A stretch of 64,000 bases of DNA from positions 1-64,000 of the forward strand of contig JAHLLM010000015.1 in NCBI GenBank assembly GCA_020444175.1, in the 5' to 3' direction. This stretch comes from Desulfobulbaceae bacterium. GTDB taxonomy: Bacteria > Desulfobacterota > Desulfobulbia > Desulfobulbales > SURF-16. The translations under genes and the position numbers were made by a program. The notes under the pieces were generated by a model. The model was not told where the DNA came from. It saw only the letters and a list, made by a program, of their open reading frames with translations, and did no database searches. Of this stretch, positions 9,500 through 19,004 are shown piece by piece; the stretch's first letter is position 1, and every line of letters begins with the position of its first letter.

Positions 9500-11674
9500 A
9501 TGGAACAGGTCACCCTTGGACTCGCTGTCCTGCTTGCCGTTGGCATGCTCGCTGCCAAAGCCGGACAAAAGTTAAAACTGCCTTCCGTGACCGGTTATAT
9601 TCTGGCCGGACTTCTCTTGGGGCCTTCCGGCATTGGTCTGGTTACCTCCGACTCCATTGGCCATAAGCTTGATCATTTTACTGATATAGCCCTGATGCTC
9701 ATTGCCTTTGGTATCGGAGAGCAGATTGAACTGAGAAAATTAAAAAGTTCAGCAAAAACCATCGGGGCCATTGGTTTTTCCGAAACATCCGGCTCCTTTT
9801 TATTTGTAGCAACCTCAACTTTTTTTGCTGCCCAGCTTTTTGGAGTAAATGAAGTCTTTTGGGGCATGAACGACTATCTGATTCTCTCTCTTCTCCTTGG
9901 CGCAATATCGGTGGCAACTGCACCAGCCACCACCCTGCATGTTATGAAAGAGGCGAAGGCCAAAGGTCCTTTCACATCAACGCTGATGGCTGTAGTTGCC
10001 ATCAATAATGGACTTGCCATTATATTTTTCGGTGTGGCCATGTCTGTTGCCGGAAAGATCGTGGATGCAACCGGAGGTTCTTTTTCCGGTGCCGTCCTCA
10101 ACAGCTTATCGGATATTACTTTTTCACTGCTCGGCGGAGTGATTACCGGGCTGGCTATTTCCTTTTTTCTGCCCCGACTGAAGCAGCAGGGTGAAATGCT
10201 GACCGCAGGGCTTACCTTGCTTCTGCTCTGCGGGGAAATCTGCCGGTTATTCAGCATTTCCCCGCTGCTTGCCGGAATGGCTGCTGGATTTACCGTCATT
10301 AACAGGGTTACCAGGGATGTTCGACTCTTCAGGGCCTTGAATGCCTTTGAGCCTCCTATCTATGTCCTTTTCTTCACACTTGCCGGTACGCATCTTGATA
10401 TCTTTTCCCTTGGCAGTGCCGGGTGGGTTGCTGTTATTTATTTTGCTTCAAGGATGTTAGGGAAATACTGCGGCTCCTATTCTGGTGCGTGGCTGTCCCA
10501 GGCAATGCCCCGGGTGAGAAATTTTCTTGGTCTTGCCCTGATACCCCAGGCTGGGGTTGCCATCGGTTTGGTGATTCTGGTCCGCGGAAATGAAAATCTC
10601 GGACAATTTGCCGACATAATCACCCCGGTCGTGCTTGCCGGAGTTGTCCTTGCTGAACTGTGTGGTCCTGTTGTGGCAAGATTTGCAGTGGAAAAGGCAG
10701 GAGAAGTCAATTCCGGTCAGGATGTGGCAGAAAAGGAGTCCGGCAGGGGGAAAGATAAAAAGTTGCCAGTTGATTTTGCCCATGCTGCGGCTGATATTTC
10801 CATTGTGCCCTGGACCTGGGGGAAGTTGCGTCCCCATTCGACTCCCAGGGGCGTTGTCGCCTTTGGCGCTTCCCATCCGGCAACGGCCTGCGGTCTTGCC
10901 CGCATGGCTACAATTCTGGCCCATCATTTTAAATCAAGACCCATGTCGGTCAGGGTTGTGCAGCCGGGTATCAGAAATTATGCCCTGCACAGTGCATTTG
11001 AAGCGCTCTTTTCAGGAGAAAAAGACGAAGTGGAAACCCTTGGATATTCACTTGAAACGGAATTAATCCAGTCCAGTGATATTGCCTCGTCCCTGGTTTC
11101 CGCAGTTGAGTATAATAATGCCAGGGCTGTGGTGCTTGGCTATCCCATTGAAGGGACCGTCCAAGGGTTTCAGCAGATACTTGAAAAGGTGGCAAAAAAC
11201 GTTGCCTGCCCGGTTGTGGTCGTCAGATTCTATGGAGAGCTTCATACGGAAAGAATTTTGATACCCGTTATCAGCATGAATGACCTGGAAGATGTCAGGC
11301 CCATAGTTCATGCCCTTTCCAGGGTCGGAGAGCATCAGTTGACCATTCTCTATCTGCTCCCGGCTGATGAGTCTGATGCAACGGTTGATCATAAAACCGC
11401 TGAACTTGCCAAATGGGTTGCCGGGCATAAAATTAATCCGACCATCCGTTTTCATGTTGAACGAACCGAGGCGAGGCAGGAAACAATTTTACAGGAATCC
11501 GAAAAAAATGATCTGATTGTTATGGGAACATCACGGAAAAATGTCTTGAAAAGACTCTTTTTCGGTTCTCTTGCCGAAACTGTTGCCAGTAACAGTAAGA
11601 AATCTCTCCTCATTGTCTATCGTCCGGCAAATGAGGCTCTTCTGGCTGAATTAAACAAACAGGCTCCAATTTGA
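9500..11674 (+). CDS. Cation:proton antiporter (CPA2/KefB-like) fused to universal stress domains
   Basis: A 724-aa inner-membrane transporter. About 12 hydrophobic segments (residues 1-405) have the CPA2 start AAKAGQKLKLPSVTGYILAGLLLGP, typical of Na+/H+ or K+/H+ exchangers. The long cytoplasmic tail (about 430-724) contains two UspA-like alpha/beta modules: one around GVVAFGASHPATACGLAR to VACPVVVVRF, and one from RILIPVISMNDLEDV to SLLIVYRP with the nucleotide-binding-style GTSRKNVLKRLFFGSLAE. Such tails may gate transport by nucleotide binding. No TrkA-N domain is visible. It lies divergent to gdhA, and the ion transported cannot be read from the sequence. Confidence 0.82.
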   Translation: MEQVTLGLAVLLAVGMLAAKAGQKLKLPSVTGYILAGLLLGPSGIGLVTSDSIGHKLDHFTDIALMLIAFGIGEQIELRKLKSSAKTIGAIGFSETSGSFLFVATSTFFAAQLFGVNEVFWGMNDYLILSLLLGAISVATAPATTLHVMKEAKAKGPFTSTLMAVVAINNGLAIIFFGVAMSVAGKIVDATGGSFSGAVLNSLSDITFSLLGGVITGLAISFFLPRLKQQGEMLTAGLTLLLLCGEICRLFSISPLLAGMAAGFTVINRVTRDVRLFRALNAFEPPIYVLFFTLAGTHLDIFSLGSAGWVAVIYFASRMLGKYCGSYSGAWLSQAMPRVRNFLGLALIPQAGVAIGLVILVRGNENLGQFADIITPVVLAGVVLAELCGPVVARFAVEKAGEVNSGQDVAEKESGRGKDKKLPVDFAHAAADISIVPWTWGKLRPHSTPRGVVAFGASHPATACGLARMATILAHHFKSRPMSVRVVQPGIRNYALHSAFEALFSGEKDEVETLGYSLETELIQSSDIASSLVSAVEYNNARAVVLGYPIEGTVQGFQQILEKVAKNVACPVVVVRFYGELHTERILIPVISMNDLEDVRPIVHALSRVGEHQLTILYLLPADESDATVDHKTAELAKWVAGHKINPTIRFHVERTEARQETILQESEKNDLIVMGTSRKNVLKRLFFGSLAETVASNSKKSLLIVYRPANEALLAELNKQAPI

Positions 11675-11786
11675 AAAAAAAGGTTGTGTGATTCAGCAAC
11701 CCATGTAAAAAAAAGTAATACAATCTCCTGGGTGAGTAAAATGCTCCCTTCCATAAAAAAGCCGCAAAGTAAAAACAAGGGAAACA

Positions 11787-12299
11787 ATGGATTCTGATTT
11801 GATAAATACCCATCAACTCCTGGCTGCAGGGCCTGATTTTGAAAGCGCCAGACGCAAAGTAAAGCATTTTTTTGAGCAAAATGTCCTGGTGAAATATGAT
11901 GTTGTTCATGTTTTGGAAGAAGAATCTTTTTCTTCGCAAAGGGAAGATTTTCAGCAGAAAATTGAAATGGCTATGGAGGAAAACAGAAAGGTTATAGGTT
12001 CTCTGCAGAATGATTTGAAGGAAGAGGGCTTTTTCGATGTGTCGACCTGGCAGCACATGCCCCAGGGCTATGCAAGTAACATTGTTCATACCATTGTCCA
12101 TCTCCTGGATGGATTTTTTGGTATTGACTCAGCCTTTTATAACTTGCTCGAAGATTCCCACTGGGTAACAGAACGAATCATGGAGAGGATAAAAAACGAC
12201 CAGGAAATTTACTGGCTCATAACGGTACATGGAAACTCGGAAAGGCCGGATGAAGCGAACAGGGTGCCTTTTTTACGCCCCCTTGGGCAGGAGGAGTAG
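11787..12299 (+). CDS. Conserved-looking hypothetical protein
   Basis: I do not recognise this 170-aa protein. It is soluble, acidic, lacks a signal peptide or cysteine motif, and has a helix-rich middle (QKIEMAMEENRKVIGSLQNDLKEE) followed by a HTIVHLLDGFFGIDSAFYNL segment. It follows the antiporter by 112 bp on the same strand and precedes a strong bidirectional terminator, which supports it as a real transcribed gene. Base composition is like its neighbours. Function unknown. Confidence 0.6.
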   Translation: MDSDLINTHQLLAAGPDFESARRKVKHFFEQNVLVKYDVVHVLEEESFSSQREDFQQKIEMAMEENRKVIGSLQNDLKEEGFFDVSTWQHMPQGYASNIVHTIVHLLDGFFGIDSAFYNLLEDSHWVTERIMERIKNDQEIYWLITVHGNSERPDEANRVPFLRPLGQEE

Positions 12300-12338
12300 T
12301 GCCGGACAGTACTTCCCTGATGACAGATATGGCAGGTT

Positions 12339-12391
12339 AAAAAAACAAAAAGGCAAATTGTTCTTGTGGCAATTTGCCTTTTTGTTTTTTT
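12339..12391. terminator. Strong bidirectional intrinsic terminator
   Basis: A 22-bp perfect stem pairs 12339-12360 with 12370-12391. The core is AGGCAAATTG/CAATTTGCCT with A-rich and T-rich flanks on either side, around a 9-nt loop. The flanking A and T tracts give a U-run on both strands, so it can end both the hypothetical gene (plus) and the malic enzyme gene (minus). Confidence 0.92.
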
Positions 12392-12400
12392 TGTCTTTTT

Positions 12401-14137
12401 CTATTTGACGATAAAGGGAAGATATTCCGGCTGCCAGCGCATTTTCTCAATCAAGGTATTCAACTTTGTTTCATCATTGTCATGCTGGAAATCACTGAAG
12501 GCGCAGAGGTGGCCGACGTTGGCGTTTATCGCCGTGAGGCCGACAGCCTGGGCAACCTTGAGGCTCACCTCGCGCAGTTCCTTCACCGGCGGCAGGAGTT
12601 CGCCTCTATCCATTGCCTCCTGGCTAACGCATTTTGATACGGCATGGGCGGCGGCGGTGAAAAATGAAGGAAGGACTTCCTTTGCTCCGGAGGCAATGAT
12701 GCCCAGTCCCACGCCAGGAAAGACAAAAACATTGTTGCACTGGCCGATTTTAAATGTCATGCCGTTGTGACTTACCGGGGCAAAGGGACTTCCCGTGGCA
12801 ACAAGGGCCTTGCCGTCAGTCCATTTATAGATGTCCTCCGGGAGGGCTTCTGTCATGGATGTGGGGTTGCTCAAGGGAAGGATTACCGGTCGGTCCGTGT
12901 TGGCCATCGATGCCTGAATAACCTCCTGTGTAAAGCAGCCGGCCTGTCCTGATGTACCAATGAGAACCGTTACTTTTTCGTTTCTGACGACATTTTCAAG
13001 CGTGCCGTCTGCCGGGTCCTTCATCCAGTCAATTTTGTTCGGATCCTTGGCAAATTTTTCCTTGTAGGGATCAAGTTTTCGGTCACTGGTCACAAGTCCC
13101 CGGCTGTCCAGCGTAAAAATCCGGGCCCTGGCCATTTCTTTTGATAAACCTTCTTCGATAAGTGCGGTTTCAATCTGTTCCGCAATGCCCACGCCTCCGG
13201 CTCCTGCCCCATGGATGAGGTAGACTTGATCCGTCAAGGATTCCTTTTTTATGCGCATGGCGGTCAGTACCCCGGCCAATGTGATGGAGCCGGTTCCCTG
13301 TATATCGTCGTTAAAGGAGATAAGGTCATGCAGGTAAGAATCCCTGATGGCAAAGGCATTTTGTTTTGAAAAGTCTTCCCATTGACAGAGGGCATTGGGA
13401 AATACTGCCCGGAAAGCCTTGGCAAAACGCTGCACAAAGCGCAGATAGTCATCACCTGTCAGACGTTCATGCCGCCAGCCCAGATAATCAGAGTCCCCCA
13501 GCAGTTCTTTGTTGTTTGTCCCCACATCAAGTGAAATGGGCAGACAGTGCCAGGGAGCAATGCCGGCTCCCTGGGTATAGAGCATGAGCTTGCCGAGACA
13601 GATGGCAATGCCGCCCGCACCCTGGTCGCCGATCCCCAGGATGCCCTGGTTGTCGGTAACCACCGCAACACGAATTCCCCTATGCACATAATGACGCAGG
13701 ATGCTTTCTGCCTTGTCGATATTTCCTGGGTAAAAGTGGATGCCGTTGGCGTTTCTGAAGATTGATGAGTAGCGCTGGCAGGCAAGACCGACCGTGGGGG
13801 TATAGATTATTCCCATGTAGCGCTCTATGTTGCTTTTGATCAGGGCATGGGCCAATGTGGCGTTGCGGTCAAAAAGGGCGCGAATGTATATAAAGCGTTC
13901 AATGTCGTCTCCTTTTTTGTCAACTTTTACTGCGCTGTTGACAACCTGATTTTCCAGGGAGCGGGGAGAGGGGGGAAGGGCACCGTCTAAGCCTAGCTTT
14001 TCACGTTCCTCAATGGAAAAAGCAGTTCCTTTGTTAATGAAGTTATGATACTGGAGGGAAATTCCCGCCAGTTTGGTAATGATAGCTTCGGTATTTCCAT
14101 ATTCCCCGTACTGAAACTCGTATAAATTTTCAGGCAT
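12401..14137 (-). CDS. maeA: NAD-dependent malic enzyme (malate dehydrogenase, oxaloacetate-decarboxylating)
   Basis: This catalyses oxidative decarboxylation of malate to pyruvate with reduction of NAD(P). At 578 aa it matches the long bacterial/eukaryotic malic enzyme class. The class signature is clear: IYTPTVGLACQRYSSIFR, VVTDNQGILGIGDQGAGGI, ISLDVGTNNKELL, and the metal-binding FNDDIQGTGS. The nucleotide fold follows with LIHGAGAGGVGIAEQI and LSNPTSMTEA. NAD preference is inferred from class. The enzyme would connect the C4-acid pool of the frd/sdh complex with pyruvate, although the genes are not linked. Its 3' end faces the bidirectional terminator. Confidence 0.94.
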   Translation of the reverse strand: MPENLYEFQYGEYGNTEAIITKLAGISLQYHNFINKGTAFSIEEREKLGLDGALPPSPRSLENQVVNSAVKVDKKGDDIERFIYIRALFDRNATLAHALIKSNIERYMGIIYTPTVGLACQRYSSIFRNANGIHFYPGNIDKAESILRHYVHRGIRVAVVTDNQGILGIGDQGAGGIAICLGKLMLYTQGAGIAPWHCLPISLDVGTNNKELLGDSDYLGWRHERLTGDDYLRFVQRFAKAFRAVFPNALCQWEDFSKQNAFAIRDSYLHDLISFNDDIQGTGSITLAGVLTAMRIKKESLTDQVYLIHGAGAGGVGIAEQIETALIEEGLSKEMARARIFTLDSRGLVTSDRKLDPYKEKFAKDPNKIDWMKDPADGTLENVVRNEKVTVLIGTSGQAGCFTQEVIQASMANTDRPVILPLSNPTSMTEALPEDIYKWTDGKALVATGSPFAPVSHNGMTFKIGQCNNVFVFPGVGLGIIASGAKEVLPSFFTAAAHAVSKCVSQEAMDRGELLPPVKELREVSLKVAQAVGLTAINANVGHLCAFSDFQHDNDETKLNTLIEKMRWQPEYLPFIVK

Positions 14138-14268
14138 GCGCTCGTCTCCAAATGATGTAGAGAAAATGTCTTTACCTGAAAGTCGGACTCGGCAGGAAAT
14201 GAGCCACGCCGGATCGCCAGACTTTCATGATTTTTTGTGGCCGGCATTCCTTGTCCAGCCCATGCTGA

Positions 14269-15156
14269 TTAATTGCCGAAAAGTCCCTTCAAGGCATCCA
14301 TGGCTTTATTCATTTCTTCTCCCATGTTTCCCTGGTTCTGGCCACTCTGTCCTCCTTGCTGAGCTGGAGCGGAAGCCGGGGGCTGGTAAGCATTTTGTTG
14401 TTCCATGGCAGAACCTGCCTGATTTTGCATTTCCTGGGCGGCATCAGGTGATTTCAGGATGTCCAGGGTTCTTTTAGCCATCATGCGGGCCTGTTCATCG
14501 GATTGCGGATCATGGGTAATTGTTATTCCCTGGGGAGGAGTGAAAACATGATCAGGCACCGATCCTTTGTCAATTTTTGTGGCAACGGTTGAGAAATTCA
14601 TGCCCATCATGTTGGTCTGGCTTTTCAGGGGGATTGAAGTGCCATGTATCGAGTAAACTGTTGATCCTGCCACCTCGGCCAGGTCACAGTTGTAGCCAAG
14701 GATTTTTTCTGCGTTCTGCCTGACCTGGCCCTCCATGCCTTTGAGGGCCGATGTGCCCATCTCTTCCGCGTTTTTTCGTACCATCTTTTTTTCTTTGGAA
14801 GAAAGATTATTGTATTCCTTAATCATATACTTGACCGGATTAGCGGCTTTTGTCCCTGATTTCTCTTTCATATCAATGGTGTAAATCCAGTCAGGGGTGG
14901 TGATCTCAATGTCATCCGTGGTCACATTCATAAACATGACTTTTTGAGTCGTCTTTCTGTATTTTGCCTGCTCCTTTCCATAGTTCCGGATATAAAGGGT
15001 CTCCGTACCTGAACCGGAGCCGCTTACCGTATAATTGATGGTCGCTTTTTTAAAAGGGAGTTTCTGGTCCCAGGGATTGTCAGCGGCCAGGACAAGAGTG
15101 GGAAGGACAAGGCTGATAAGAAGAAGATGGGCGGTAATTTTCAAAATTGTTTTCAT
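14269..15156 (-). CDS. Exported protein of unknown function (LolA/DUF4412-like)
   Basis: A 295-aa protein with a signal peptide (about residues 1-24, ending VLA). The body has alternating beta strands describing a threonine-, lysine- and tyrosine-rich sheet (YTVSGSGSGTETLYIRNYGKEQ, TPDWIYTIDM), reminiscent of DUF4412/LolA-like periplasmic folds. The C-terminal 60 residues are low complexity (Gln/Pro/Ala rich) and end EMNKAMDALKGLFGN. It sits alone between malic enzyme and the yejEF pair. The export call is firm; the family is tentative. Confidence 0.6.
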   Translation of the reverse strand: MKTILKITAHLLLISLVLPTLVLAADNPWDQKLPFKKATINYTVSGSGSGTETLYIRNYGKEQAKYRKTTQKVMFMNVTTDDIEITTPDWIYTIDMKEKSGTKAANPVKYMIKEYNNLSSKEKKMVRKNAEEMGTSALKGMEGQVRQNAEKILGYNCDLAEVAGSTVYSIHGTSIPLKSQTNMMGMNFSTVATKIDKGSVPDHVFTPPQGITITHDPQSDEQARMMAKRTLDILKSPDAAQEMQNQAGSAMEQQNAYQPPASAPAQQGGQSGQNQGNMGEEMNKAMDALKGLFGN

Positions 15157-15283
15157 CGTGTTGCACCTGTTAAAATTTAGATTAAGTAATTATAATTACT
15201 CATCATACATGCATGGGAAATGAGATCACAAGTTAAATTTTAACAGAATGTAAAAAAGGAAAAGAGGTAAAAAAAATCCTGTC

Positions 15284-16873
15284 TTATACTGTCAGTTCAA
15301 AAGCTGCGCTGAAGAGTTTCCGGGTATAGGGGTGTTTGGGGCGATTGAAAATTTCCGAGGCGCTTCCCTGTTCAACAATGACTCCTTCTTTCATGACCGC
15401 TACTTCGTCAGATAAGGCGCGAACAACGCGCAAGTCATGGGAAATAAAAAGATACGTAATGGTATATTTTTGCTGCAGGTCGCGCAAAAGGGCAATGATC
15501 TGCGACTGAATGGTCATATCCAGGGCGCTTGTCGGTTCATCGAGGACGATAAATTTTGGCTGCAGGGCAATGGCCCGGGCAATGGCTATTCTCTGGCGCT
15601 GCCCCCCCGAAAACTCATGGGGATAACGGTCTGCCATCTCTGGAGTCAAGCCTACCTCGGCGAGGACCCGCTGGACAATTTCCTTCCTTTCCTTTGTGGC
15701 CGCTCCAATGCGGTGGACCTTGAGGCCCTCTGCGATAATCTGGAAAACTGTCAGCCGTGGCGACAGTGAAGAGAAGGGGTCCTGGAAGACAACCTGCAGT
15801 TCCCGTCGCAGGGGGCGCATGTCTTTATTTTTGAGCTCGGCAAGATTTTGGTCCTGGTAAGTAATGTCGCCCTTGCTGTTAATGAGGCGCAGAATGCTCA
15901 TGCCAAGGGTGCTTTTGCCTGAGCCTGATTCGCCAACAATGCCATATGTCGTTCCTTCCTTTATCGAAAGAGTGACACCGTCCACGGCCTTGATCTCTCC
16001 TACCTTGCGTTTGAAAAAGCCTTTTTTTATTGGAAAGTGGCAGCGCAGGTCGCGAACCTGCAGAAGAGTTTTGGTTTCCTGTTTGGCAACAGGTTCTCCT
16101 TTAGGCACACTGTCCAGAAGTTTGATTGTGTACTGCGCCTTCGGGTCTGCAAAAATCTCTGCTGTATTGCCATGCTCAACAATGCCTCCCTGGTGCATGA
16201 TGTGAACTGTACGGGCAACTTTTTTGACCATGTGCAGATCATGGGTGATGAGCAGGATGGCCATGTTGAATTCCTGCTGCAAATCTTTCAAGAGAGCAAG
16301 AATCTGGGCCTGGATCGTCACATCCAGGGCCGTGGTCGGCTCATCGGCAATAAGCAGTTTCGGTCTGCAGGCCAGGGCCATGGCAATCATTATACGCTGA
16401 CGCTGCCCACCGGAAAGCTGGTGTGGATAATTGTGCATCCTGTTTTCCGGATCAGGTATGCCTGTTTTTTCGAGGAGAAGAAGGGACTCCTCCTTTGCCT
16501 TGGCAGCGGAAAGGCCCTGGTGCAGCATAAGGGGTTCGATGATCTGATCGCCGATGGTGTACACCGGGTTGAGCGATGTCATGGGCTCCTGAAAGATCAT
16601 GGCGATCTGATTGCCCCGTATTTTTCGGAGTTCGTTCTCTTTTTGCTGCAGCAGGTTGCAGTCATTGAAGATAATTTCACCTGTTGCTGAAAAAGAATCC
16701 CGGTCAAGGAGCTGCAGGATGGAAAAGGCGGTAACAGACTTCCCTGAGCCGGATTCCCCGACAAGGGCCACGGTCTCTCCTTCGTTGATGGACAAAGAGA
16801 CATCGTGAAGCACGTCTACATGGCCATCCTGGGTTTCAAAGCCGGCGCTGAGATTTTTTATATTAAGCAGCAT
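15284..16873 (-). CDS. yejF: Peptide ABC transporter, duplicated ATP-binding protein (YejF type)
   Basis: A cytoplasmic ATPase with two complete ABC cassettes in 529 aa, the length of E. coli YejF. Each half has a Walker A ([22 protein letters not shown]), an LSGGQRQR or FSGGQRQR signature and a Walker B ([24 protein letters not shown]). Each cassette ends with an oligopeptide-transporter-type extension ([27 protein letters not shown]). It starts 7 bp after the stop of the YejE-like permease and surely pairs with it. The known family role is uptake of oligopeptides, including microcin C in enterics. Confidence 0.92.
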   Translation of the reverse strand: MLLNIKNLSAGFETQDGHVDVLHDVSLSINEGETVALVGESGSGKSVTAFSILQLLDRDSFSATGEIIFNDCNLLQQKENELRKIRGNQIAMIFQEPMTSLNPVYTIGDQIIEPLMLHQGLSAAKAKEESLLLLEKTGIPDPENRMHNYPHQLSGGQRQRIMIAMALACRPKLLIADEPTTALDVTIQAQILALLKDLQQEFNMAILLITHDLHMVKKVARTVHIMHQGGIVEHGNTAEIFADPKAQYTIKLLDSVPKGEPVAKQETKTLLQVRDLRCHFPIKKGFFKRKVGEIKAVDGVTLSIKEGTTYGIVGESGSGKSTLGMSILRLINSKGDITYQDQNLAELKNKDMRPLRRELQVVFQDPFSSLSPRLTVFQIIAEGLKVHRIGAATKERKEIVQRVLAEVGLTPEMADRYPHEFSGGQRQRIAIARAIALQPKFIVLDEPTSALDMTIQSQIIALLRDLQQKYTITYLFISHDLRVVRALSDEVAVMKEGVIVEQGSASEIFNRPKHPYTRKLFSAAFELTV

Positions 16874-16880
16874 ATTATTT

Positions 16881-17918
16881 TTACACTTTCCTAGGATCGA
16901 ATGTTTCCCGCAGGGCCTCGCCGATGAAAATCAGCAGGATCAGGGTGCCCACAAGAACCAGGAAGGTGCTGAGCGAAAGCCACCAGGCATCTATGTTTGA
17001 TTTTCCCTGGGCCAGAAGTTCGCCCAGGCTCGGGGTTGGCGGAGGAACGCCCAGGCCGAGAAAGTCGAGGCTGGTTAAGGCAAGAATAGCGCCGGACATG
17101 CGAAAGGGCAGAAAGGTGATGACCGGTGTCATCCCGTTTGGCAGCAGATGCCGAAACATGATGGTGCCGTCGCCCACGCCCATGGCCTTGGCAGCCATGA
17201 CATAATCAAGGTTGCGGCTTTTGAGGAACTCGGCCCTCACATAGTCGGACAGACCCATCCAGCCGAACATGGAAAGCAGGACAAAAAGCAGAAGAAGACT
17301 CGGTCTGAAAATAGAGGAAAAGATAATGAGCAGATAGAGCTCCGGCATAGAGCCCCATATCTCGATAAAGCGCTGGAAAAAAAGATCCGTCCTTCCTCCG
17401 AAATAGCCCTGTATCGATCCTGCCAGTATACCGATGAGTGTGCCGATAAAGGTGAGGGAAAAGCCGAACAGCACAGAGAGTCTGAATCCGTAAATAAGAC
17501 GGGCAAGCACGTCGCGGCCCCGGTCATCGGTTCCCAGGTAATTCATACTGGAAGGAGGGGAGGGGACAGGGACATTCAGGTTCGGGTTGATGGAGGCGTA
17601 GTCATGGGGATTGGGCGGAAAATAGGCGTGGTTGCCATTTGTTGTGATTTTTTCGAGTATATACGGGTCACGATAATCGGCTTCGGTTGCAAAGTCGCCT
17701 CCAAAGGTTGTTTCCGGATAGCTTTTCAGAATCGGATAATAAAAATCGCCGTTGTAAATGACCAGAAACGGTTTGTCATTGCTCAGAAATTCGGCACCGA
17801 GGCTGAGAATAAAGAGAAGAGAAAAGATAATAAGGCTGTAATAGCCCCGTTTATTCGATTTGAATTTGGTCCAGCGCCTTTTGAGCAGACTTTTTGAGTT
17901 TTTTTTCGTTTCAGTCAT
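16881..17918 (-). CDS. yejE: Peptide ABC transporter permease (YejE type)
   Basis: An inner-membrane permease of the DppC/OppC/YejE class. A single N-terminal TM (GYYSLIIFSLLFILSLGAEF) is followed by a periplasmic insert describing NYLGTDDRGRDVLARLIYG, the OppC-family entry to the transport domain, and five further helices. The coupling-loop region reads DYVMAAKAMGVGDGTIMFRHLLPN. The longest frame begins at 17936, but MTETKK at 17918 fits the family N-terminus better (345 aa; E. coli YejE is 341). It is cotranscribed with yejF. The yejA binding protein and yejB permease that normally precede it are not in the flanking sequence, where a divergent small gene lies instead. Confidence 0.88.
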   Translation of the reverse strand: MTETKKNSKSLLKRRWTKFKSNKRGYYSLIIFSLLFILSLGAEFLSNDKPFLVIYNGDFYYPILKSYPETTFGGDFATEADYRDPYILEKITTNGNHAYFPPNPHDYASINPNLNVPVPSPPSSMNYLGTDDRGRDVLARLIYGFRLSVLFGFSLTFIGTLIGILAGSIQGYFGGRTDLFFQRFIEIWGSMPELYLLIIFSSIFRPSLLLLFVLLSMFGWMGLSDYVRAEFLKSRNLDYVMAAKAMGVGDGTIMFRHLLPNGMTPVITFLPFRMSGAILALTSLDFLGLGVPPPTPSLGELLAQGKSNIDAWWLSLSTFLVLVGTLILLIFIGEALRETFDPRKV

Positions 17919-18047
17919 AACACTGAAAAATACCACAGCGAGCTATAGGTGTCAAAAGAGACCTTATAATATAATCGTCAAACAATGATTATATTTACTC
18001 TATGGTTTAAGACAGTGGGAGTGAATAAGAACAAACAGGAGGCGGAA

Positions 18048-18242
18048 ATGGCCTTCAGGAAACTGCCTGATAATAAAGGACTGATCTATATTCCGGAATT
18101 TTCCGGCATAAAAAAGCATCCCTGTCCGGATTGTTTTTCCTGCCAGTGGTGCGGCAATGAACGCTGCCGGAGCTGCCGGTTAAAACACCGGAAAAATAAA
18201 ACCACGAAGAACAAAGCCAAAAAGAAAAATCATTCTATATGA
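18048..18242 (+). CDS. Small six-cysteine protein, zinc-ribbon-like
   Basis: A 64-aa protein whose core CPDCFSCQWCGNERCRSC has six cysteines in C-x2-C pairs, followed by a very basic tail (KHRKNKTTKNKAKKKN). The longer frame from 17985 is rejected because a strong AGGAGG lies just before the ATG at 18048. The cysteine spacing suggests a zinc or Fe-S site, and the basic tail suggests nucleic acid or membrane-surface contact. Similar short proteins seem common in deltaproteobacteria, as I recall, but no function is known to me. It is divergent to yejE. Confidence 0.62.
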   Translation: MAFRKLPDNKGLIYIPEFSGIKKHPCPDCFSCQWCGNERCRSCRLKHRKNKTTKNKAKKKNHSI

Positions 18243-18350
18243 AGGTTGGTGGGGCACTGGTTCCCCCTGGAACAAAGCGTATTTGGCCCTATGTTTGTAA
18301 GGAGCCACAGCCGTATAACTTCCATTTTGTAATGGTGTGGTCGGGAAGAA

Positions 18351-18623
18351 TTAACCTCGATTTTTCTTGTTTTTTGTTAGAAATGTTATGAATACAAGGC
18401 TACAGAGCCAGAATGCAAAGGGGATTCCGAGACTTGCGGCATCGATAAGAAGGGCGTTGGGACGGTAAGGTATTCGCCAGGTAACCGACCAGGTCAGAAA
18501 AAGAACAAGAAAATAACCTGCGATGAGGAGAATTTGCAGAGATCGCCTTATCTTCATGGATTTCGTTCCAACGATCACAATGATGATGAGAAGGACCTCA
18601 AGACCCAAAGCGTTATACCTCAC
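18351..18623 (-). CDS. Small hypothetical membrane protein
   Basis: A 90-aa frame with a GTG start and about three hydrophobic segments (VLLIIIVIVG, LQILLIAGYFLVLFLTW, LGIPFAFWLCSLVFITFL) and a basic C-terminus (KNKKNRG), as expected of a positive-inside tail. No clear ribosome site is visible and no family is recognised. The regular hydrophobic pattern is the only argument that it is real. Confidence 0.38.
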   Translation of the reverse strand: MRYNALGLEVLLIIIVIVGTKSMKIRRSLQILLIAGYFLVLFLTWSVTWRIPYRPNALLIDAASLGIPFAFWLCSLVFITFLTKNKKNRG

Positions 18624-18739
18624 ATGTTGCTCTTCATTTTCCTGGAGTTTTCATATTTTATCATAAAACCAATGCGGAATCAGCCTGACTGACGCATCAT
18701 TGACATGGGGAACTTCTCTACACAGTACCGAACAGGCTG

Positions 18740-18892
18740 CTAAAGGGCCGGCAGTTTCGGATCAGGATAAGTATATTCTTCTCCTGCGGCCAGTGATTTA
18801 TTTTCATATTTACCTGACGCGCCAGTCCATTGCATGAATAGAAAAACAAGTGCCGCCAAAATTATGAAATCAAGCAAAAGTGACTTTTTCAT
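18740..18892 (-). CDS. Small membrane-anchored hypothetical protein
   Basis: A 50-aa protein starting at the ATG at 18892, chosen over the longer frame from 18985 because AGGAGAGGG lies at the right distance. One N-terminal hydrophobic helix (LLLDFIILAALVFLFMQW) is followed by about 25 polar residues ending YPDPKLPAL. It is divergent to the MocR-type regulator with about 110 bp between them, so the two may share control. Function unknown. Confidence 0.5.
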   Translation of the reverse strand: MKKSLLLDFIILAALVFLFMQWTGASGKYENKSLAAGEEYTYPDPKLPAL

Positions 18893-19004
18893 GATCCCTC
18901 TCCTGACATAATTATCTTTGATTGCAATCATTCTATTTTGTATGGTAGGAAAATAACAGATACAGAATTTGTAAAAAATAACCATAACAGATTGAGGGCA
19001 AACA

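Noticed and set aside
10457-10927. 156-codon minus-strand frame in the antiporter gene
   Set aside because: Antisense to a clear TM-domain coding region.
16037-16690. 217-codon plus-strand frame within yejF
   Set aside because: Antisense shadow; composition mirrors the ABC signature codons of the real gene.
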